Shown here piece by piece: positions 6,498 to 10,440 of a stretch of DNA of 10,440 bases. The stretch spans positions 1-10,440 of the forward strand of contig CANFNE010000065.1 in the NCBI GenBank assembly GCA_947448105.1, given 5' to 3'. The position numbers and the translations under genes are program-made. Position 1 is the stretch's first letter. Each line of letters starts with the position of its first letter. The stretch is from Burkholderiales bacterium (lineage in GTDB: Bacteria; Pseudomonadota; Gammaproteobacteria; Burkholderiales; Burkholderiaceae_C). Below the pieces are notes generated by a model. It made no database searches. It saw only the letters and a program-made list of their open reading frames with translations, and had not been told where the DNA came from.

Positions 6498-7226
6498 TCA
6501 CCGGGATTCGGCATCCCGAAACGCCGCAAAGCCCTTGGCCCGCAGTTCACAGGCCGGGCAGCTGCCGCAACCGTAACCCCAGGCGTGGCGCTGGCTGCGT
6601 TCGCCCAGGTAGCAGGTGTGGGTGTGTTCCACCACCAGGTCCACCAACGCCTCGCCTCCGCCTTGTGCATCAGCCTGTGCGCCCAGCCCGTGCGCCATGC
6701 GCCAGGTGGCAGCCTTGTCGATCCACATCAGAGGAGTCTCGATCAAAAAGCGGCGGTCCATGCCCAGCGAGAGCGCGAGCTGCATGGCTTTCATGGTGTC
6801 GTCGCGGCAGTCGGGGTAGCCTGAAAAATCGGTCTCGCACACGCCGGTGACGATCACTTGCAGGCCCCGGCGGTAGGCTAGGGCTGCGGCCAGCGTCAAA
6901 AAAAGCAGGTTGCGCCCGGGCACAAAGCTGTTGGGCAGGCCGCTGGCTTCCATGGCGATGGCGGTGTCGCGGGTGAGCGAGGTCTCACTCACCTCGCCGA
7001 GCACGGCCAGGTCGAGCAAATGGTCTTGGCCGAGTTTGGCACCCCAGACCGGAAAGCGGGCGCGCAGTTCGCGCAGCACATTCAGGCGCGCATCGAGCTC
7101 AATATGGTGGCGCTGGCCATAGTCAAAGGCCACAGTTTCCACGCGCTCGTACTTGGAGAGCGCATGGGCCAGGCAGGTGGTGGAGTCCTGGCCTCCGGAA
7201 AACAAAACAAGGGCGGTGGTGTGCAT
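6498..7226 (-). CDS. queC: 7-cyano-7-deazaguanine (preQ0) synthase QueC
   Basis: ATP-dependent conversion of 7-carboxy-7-deazaguanine and ammonia to preQ0 in the queuosine tRNA-modification pathway. The 242-residue product (E. coli QueC 231) has the PP-loop SGGQDS at 10-15, FDYGQRH (34-40), NSFVPGRNL (99-107), and the zinc site formed by C205 (HTCY) plus C220, C223 and C226 (GCGSCPAC). The ATG at 7226 is chosen because family homology begins there (HTTALVLFSGG). An upstream extension to 7295 would only translate the tandem repeats. No Shine-Dalgarno is visible. No other queuosine gene is nearby, so it stands alone here; a same-strand DUF1003 gene lies 88 bp upstream. Confidence 0.96.
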   Translation of the reverse strand: MHTTALVLFSGGQDSTTCLAHALSKYERVETVAFDYGQRHHIELDARLNVLRELRARFPVWGAKLGQDHLLDLAVLGEVSETSLTRDTAIAMEASGLPNSFVPGRNLLFLTLAAALAYRRGLQVIVTGVCETDFSGYPDCRDDTMKAMQLALSLGMDRRFLIETPLMWIDKAATWRMAHGLGAQADAQGGGEALVDLVVEHTHTCYLGERSQRHAWGYGCGSCPACELRAKGFAAFRDAESR

Positions 7227-7242
7227 AGGCGGCGATCTTAGA

Positions 7243-7298
7243 GCAGGGGTGGTGCCCCTGCGGGCAGGTTGCAGGGGTGGTGCCCCTGCGGGCACCGT
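7243..7298. repeat. Two tandem 28-bp units with alternative hairpins in the queC leader
   Basis: Units at 7243-7270 and 7271-7298 share their first 24 bases exactly and differ only at the end (GGTT against CCGT); GCAGG at 7299-7303 starts a possible third. Within each unit GCAGGGG and CCCCTGC form a 7-bp stem with a TGGTG loop. An overlapping stem, TGCCC with GGGCA around CTGC, competes for the same bases. On the minus strand the units are in the queC leader, ending 16 nt before its ATG and beginning about 16 nt after the DUF1003 stop codon. No T-run follows on either strand. The repeat and stems are seen directly; any role is inferred. Confidence 0.8.
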
Positions 7299-7314
7299 GC
7301 AGGCCCAGCGTGTT

Positions 7315-7905
7315 TTACGGCAGACGCTTGGACAAGGTATCGAGCTGCGCCGAGAGTTCGCGCACCGCCTGGGTCAGCGCCAACAACTCTTGTTCTTTCA
7401 GGATGTCGATTTTTTCGTGCAGCAACTCAATTTCCAGTTCGGCCTTGACGTTGATTTCGTAGTCGCTTTGGGCGTGGCGGCGGTCGAGTTCGGACTGGCG
7501 GTTCTGGCTCATCATGATGGCCGGGGCGGTGTAAGCCGCCTGAAACGACAGCAAGAGGTTTAGCAAAATAAAGGGATACGGATCCCAGGAATTGGCGCCC
7601 ACCAGCACATTACCGGTGATCCACAGCACGATGGCCGTGCTCTGGATGACGATAAAGCGCCAGGAACCAATGGTGGCGGCCACGCCGTCGGCCAGGCGCT
7701 GGCCCCGGGTCAGGGGCGGCGCCTCCAGGTGCTCGGCGATCAGTGCGGGCAGCGGCAAGGTGGCGTCTGCCCGGCGGCGGTGCGCGCGGCGGTGGGCGCG
7801 CAGCAAGGCGAGCTGGGCGTAGTCTTGCCGGTCGGCCGTGCCATGGAGTGGCGCGCCGTGAGCGGCGCCGGGCCCAGGCAGCGTGGAGCGAGGAACGGTG
7901 GTCAT
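7315..7905 (-). CDS. DUF1003 family membrane protein
   Basis: Predicted inner-membrane protein of unknown function. The 196-residue product has a basic, Arg-rich N-terminal region (to about 50) and a GSWRFI motif (80-85). Two membrane segments follow (about 84-102 and 111-131), joined by the conserved loop with WDPYPFILLN. Next come TAPAIMMSQNRQ and the SDYEINVKAELEIELLHEKID stretch (147-167), with a coiled-coil-like C-terminus. These are the hallmarks of DUF1003. The start at 7905 is supported by GGAG at 7914-7911 on the minus strand, 5 nt before the ATG; a longer reading to 8181 has no support. It is divergent from the flavin oxidoreductase gene and upstream of queC. Its family is clear, its job is not. 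Confidence 0.92.
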   Translation of the reverse strand: MTTVPRSTLPGPGAAHGAPLHGTADRQDYAQLALLRAHRRAHRRRADATLPLPALIAEHLEAPPLTRGQRLADGVAATIGSWRFIVIQSTAIVLWITGNVLVGANSWDPYPFILLNLLLSFQAAYTAPAIMMSQNRQSELDRRHAQSDYEINVKAELEIELLHEKIDILKEQELLALTQAVRELSAQLDTLSKRLP

Positions 7906-8090
7906 GGCTTCTCCAGAAAAATCATGCCCGCATTGTGACCAGCGCAGGCGTCGCTCCGGTAAAGCTCCAGCGGCCGGGCCGCAGCAATGACCTCCGTCGG
8001 GTCGGCGCGCTGCCAAGGCTGCGCATAATGGGGCGCAAGCCACCCATAGTCCCGCACCCACAGCCGCCTGCGCCCCAACACTGCCCCACC
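7906..8090. promoter_or_regulatory. Divergent intergenic region, DUF1003 gene and LLM oxidoreductase gene
   Basis: The 185-bp gap must contain promoters in both directions. On the plus strand GCATAATGGGG at 8022-8032 offers a -10-like CATAAT (8024-8029, five of six matches), but no matching -35 is seen 16-18 bp upstream. For the DUF1003 gene the only clear element is the GGAG ribosome site; a CACAAT (7937-7932, minus) is a weak -10 candidate. No operator-like palindrome stands out. Confidence 0.3.
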
Positions 8091-9128
<1,038 letters not shown>

Positions 9129-9140
<12 letters not shown>

Positions 9141-10440
9141 GGGCGCAGGGCGCTTTGGGCGAACACCTGCGGCGGCCACCGCCTGCAGGTCACCGCGCAC
9201 GCGCGCCAGCACGCTGTCCCAATCGTCCAGCACGTTTTGGCGGTAGAGCGTGAGGCTGGGGTACCAGGGGCTGGTGTCGCGGCCCAGCAGCCAGCGCCAG
9301 TCCGGCACCAAGGGCAAAAGCAGCCAGCCTTGCTTGCCCAGGGCGCCCGCCAGATGCACCACGCTGGTGTCGACGCTGAGCACCAGGTCCATGCATTCCA
9401 CCAGGGCGGCGGTGTCGTCCAGGTCGTGCAGTTCCTCGGAAAAGCAGCGGATTGCGCAGCACGCCTGCAGTGTGTCCCGATCCGCAGGGCGCAACTCTTT
9501 TTGCAGACACACATAGTCCAGTCCCTCGGGCAAATAGGCCAGCAACTGCTGCAAGGGAATGCTGCGCTGCAGGTCGTGCCGGTGGCCGACGCTGCCGCTC
9601 CAGACCAGGCCCACACGCGGGCGCTGCACTGCGCCCAGGCGGGCATGCCAGGCGTGCACCTTGGCCGGGTTGCTGTGCAGGTAGCGTTCGCTGGCCGGTA
9701 TGGTGTGCAAGTCGGTTTGAAAAGCCTGGGGCAAGCCCAGCAAAGGGCATTGGAAATCGATGGTCTCGCCCACCGCCACCGGGTCCACTCCCTCGGCCAT
9801 GAGGTGCGACACCCCGTGCAGGCTTTGCAGCAAGACCAACAGCGGCGCCTGCACTTCCAGCACCACGCGGGCCCCGAGCGCCGCCACGCAAGCGGTGTAG
9901 CGGCAAAACTGCAGCGTGTCGCCCAGGCCTTGTTCGTTGTGCAAGAGCACGGTCTTGCCTTGCAAAGATTCCTGGCCTTGCCACAGCGCGTAGGCGCCAT
10001 GCTTGGCCTGCATCTTGAGCGCCGGGTTTTTCCAGCGCCACGCGTAATGCGCCCAGCCCGTCGCAAAGTCGCCACACAGCAGCAAGGGAATGGATTTGTT
10101 AAAGCGCGCCTCGTGGTAGTCGGGGTCGGCGGCCAGCGCCTGGTCGTAGCAGGCGACAGCGGCGGTGGTGTTGCCCAGGTGGTAGTACAGATTGCCCCGG
10201 TTCAAGTGCGCAGCGGCGTGCAAAGGGTTCAGGACAATCGAGGTGTCGTAGTCGGCCAGTGCGGCGTCCCATTGCTGGAGCTCTTTGCGGACGTTGGCGC
10301 GGTTGTAGTACGCGCCATCGAACGCCGGGTTCGCCGCGATGGCACTGTCGTAACTCGCCAGTGCGTCGTCCAGGCGCTTTTGTTCGTGCAGCAGCACGCC
10401 CCGGTTGCTGTGCGCTAGCGCGTGCAGGGGCTCGCATGCG
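9129..10440 (-). CDS. TPR protein with GT9-like glycosyltransferase domain, 5' end beyond window
   Basis: The frame stays open to the right edge, so the start lies outside; 436 residues up to the stop are seen. Counting from the edge, about 1-120 are tetratricopeptide repeats: three clear units (AHSNRGVLLHEQKRLDDAL, AYYNRANVRKELQQWDAAL, AHLNRGNLYYHLGNTTAAV) and a degenerate fourth ending WAHYAWRW. The rest resembles GT-B enzymes of the heptosyltransferase (GT9) type: LLHNEQGLGDTLQFCRY, RVGLVWSGSVGHRHD, RSIPL, DLVLSVDTSVVHLAGALG and DWRWLLGRDTSPWYPS. Such TPR-GT proteins are common in Betaproteobacteria and are thought to glycosylate proteins or surface polymers, but acceptor and sugar are unknown. 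A GTG at 10397 should not be taken as the start, since TPR sequence continues upstream of it (PLHALAHSNRG). Confidence 0.9.

Noticed and set aside
6269..6850. Small frames across the serB-queC gap (6269-6670 minus, 6350-6850 plus)
   Set aside because: Both run through a hairpin-rich gap into the antisense or an alternate frame of queC; no ribosome site and no domain.
7227..7295. Extended N-terminus for queC back to 7295
   Set aside because: It would translate the tandem repeats into a Pro/Arg-rich tail; QueC homology begins at the ATG at 7226.
7243..7298. CRISPR-like repeat
   Set aside because: Only two directly abutting units with a 4-bp variable end, no spacers and no cas genes.
7227..7314. 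preQ1 riboswitch upstream of queC
   Set aside because: I could not recognise the conserved H-type pseudoknot pattern of preQ1-I or the preQ1-II/III consensus; only the tandem hairpins are present. A covariance-model scan would settle it.
9237..10418. 393-codon plus-strand frame opposite the TPR-glycosyltransferase
   Set aside because: Composition typical of an antisense shadow (Gln, Val, Ala, Arg); the minus strand has clear TPR and GT motifs.

Overview
This 10.4-kb window is GC-rich, densely coding chromosomal DNA that looks like a betaproteobacterium of the order Burkholderiales, most likely Comamonadaceae (Rhodoferax/Polaromonas-like). That placement is an inference from gene content, protein style and strong third-position G/C bias, not from a search. 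I see no rRNA, tRNA, CRISPR array, insertion sequence or phage gene.

Layout, left to right. (1) On the minus strand, ispD and ispF form a translationally coupled pair (ATGA overlap) of the MEP isoprenoid pathway; ispF runs off the left edge. (2) Divergent from them, mfd encodes the full-length transcription-repair coupling factor. (3) Just downstream lies a compact type II toxin-antitoxin module of VapBC type: an AbrB-fold antitoxin and a PIN-domain toxin with overlapping reading frames. It has its own well-formed promoter, and a perfect inverted repeat sits exactly in the -35/-10 spacer. The -35 overlaps the mfd stop codon. (4) serB (phosphoserine phosphatase, serine biosynthesis) follows on the plus strand. 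(5) A 199-bp gap with a strong hairpin and probable extragenic repeat separates serB from the convergent queC (preQ0 synthesis for queuosine). (6) Upstream of queC on the same strand is a DUF1003 two-helix membrane protein; the gap between them carries two tandem 28-bp units with alternative hairpins. (7) Divergent from the DUF1003 gene is a luciferase-like (LLM/MsnO8-type) flavin oxidoreductase. (8) It converges, with overlapping stop codons inside a palindrome, on a TPR plus GT9-like glycosyltransferase gene that is open at the right edge.

Most of the window is housekeeping: isoprenoid precursors, DNA repair, serine and a tRNA-modification precursor. The accessory part is vapBC, apparently lodged between mfd and serB. 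The features most worth a second look are the vapBC promoter/operator geometry, the long N-terminus of the antitoxin, the paired switch-like hairpins ahead of queC, and a terminator-like hairpin in the mfd leader. I found no convincing wholly new multi-gene system.
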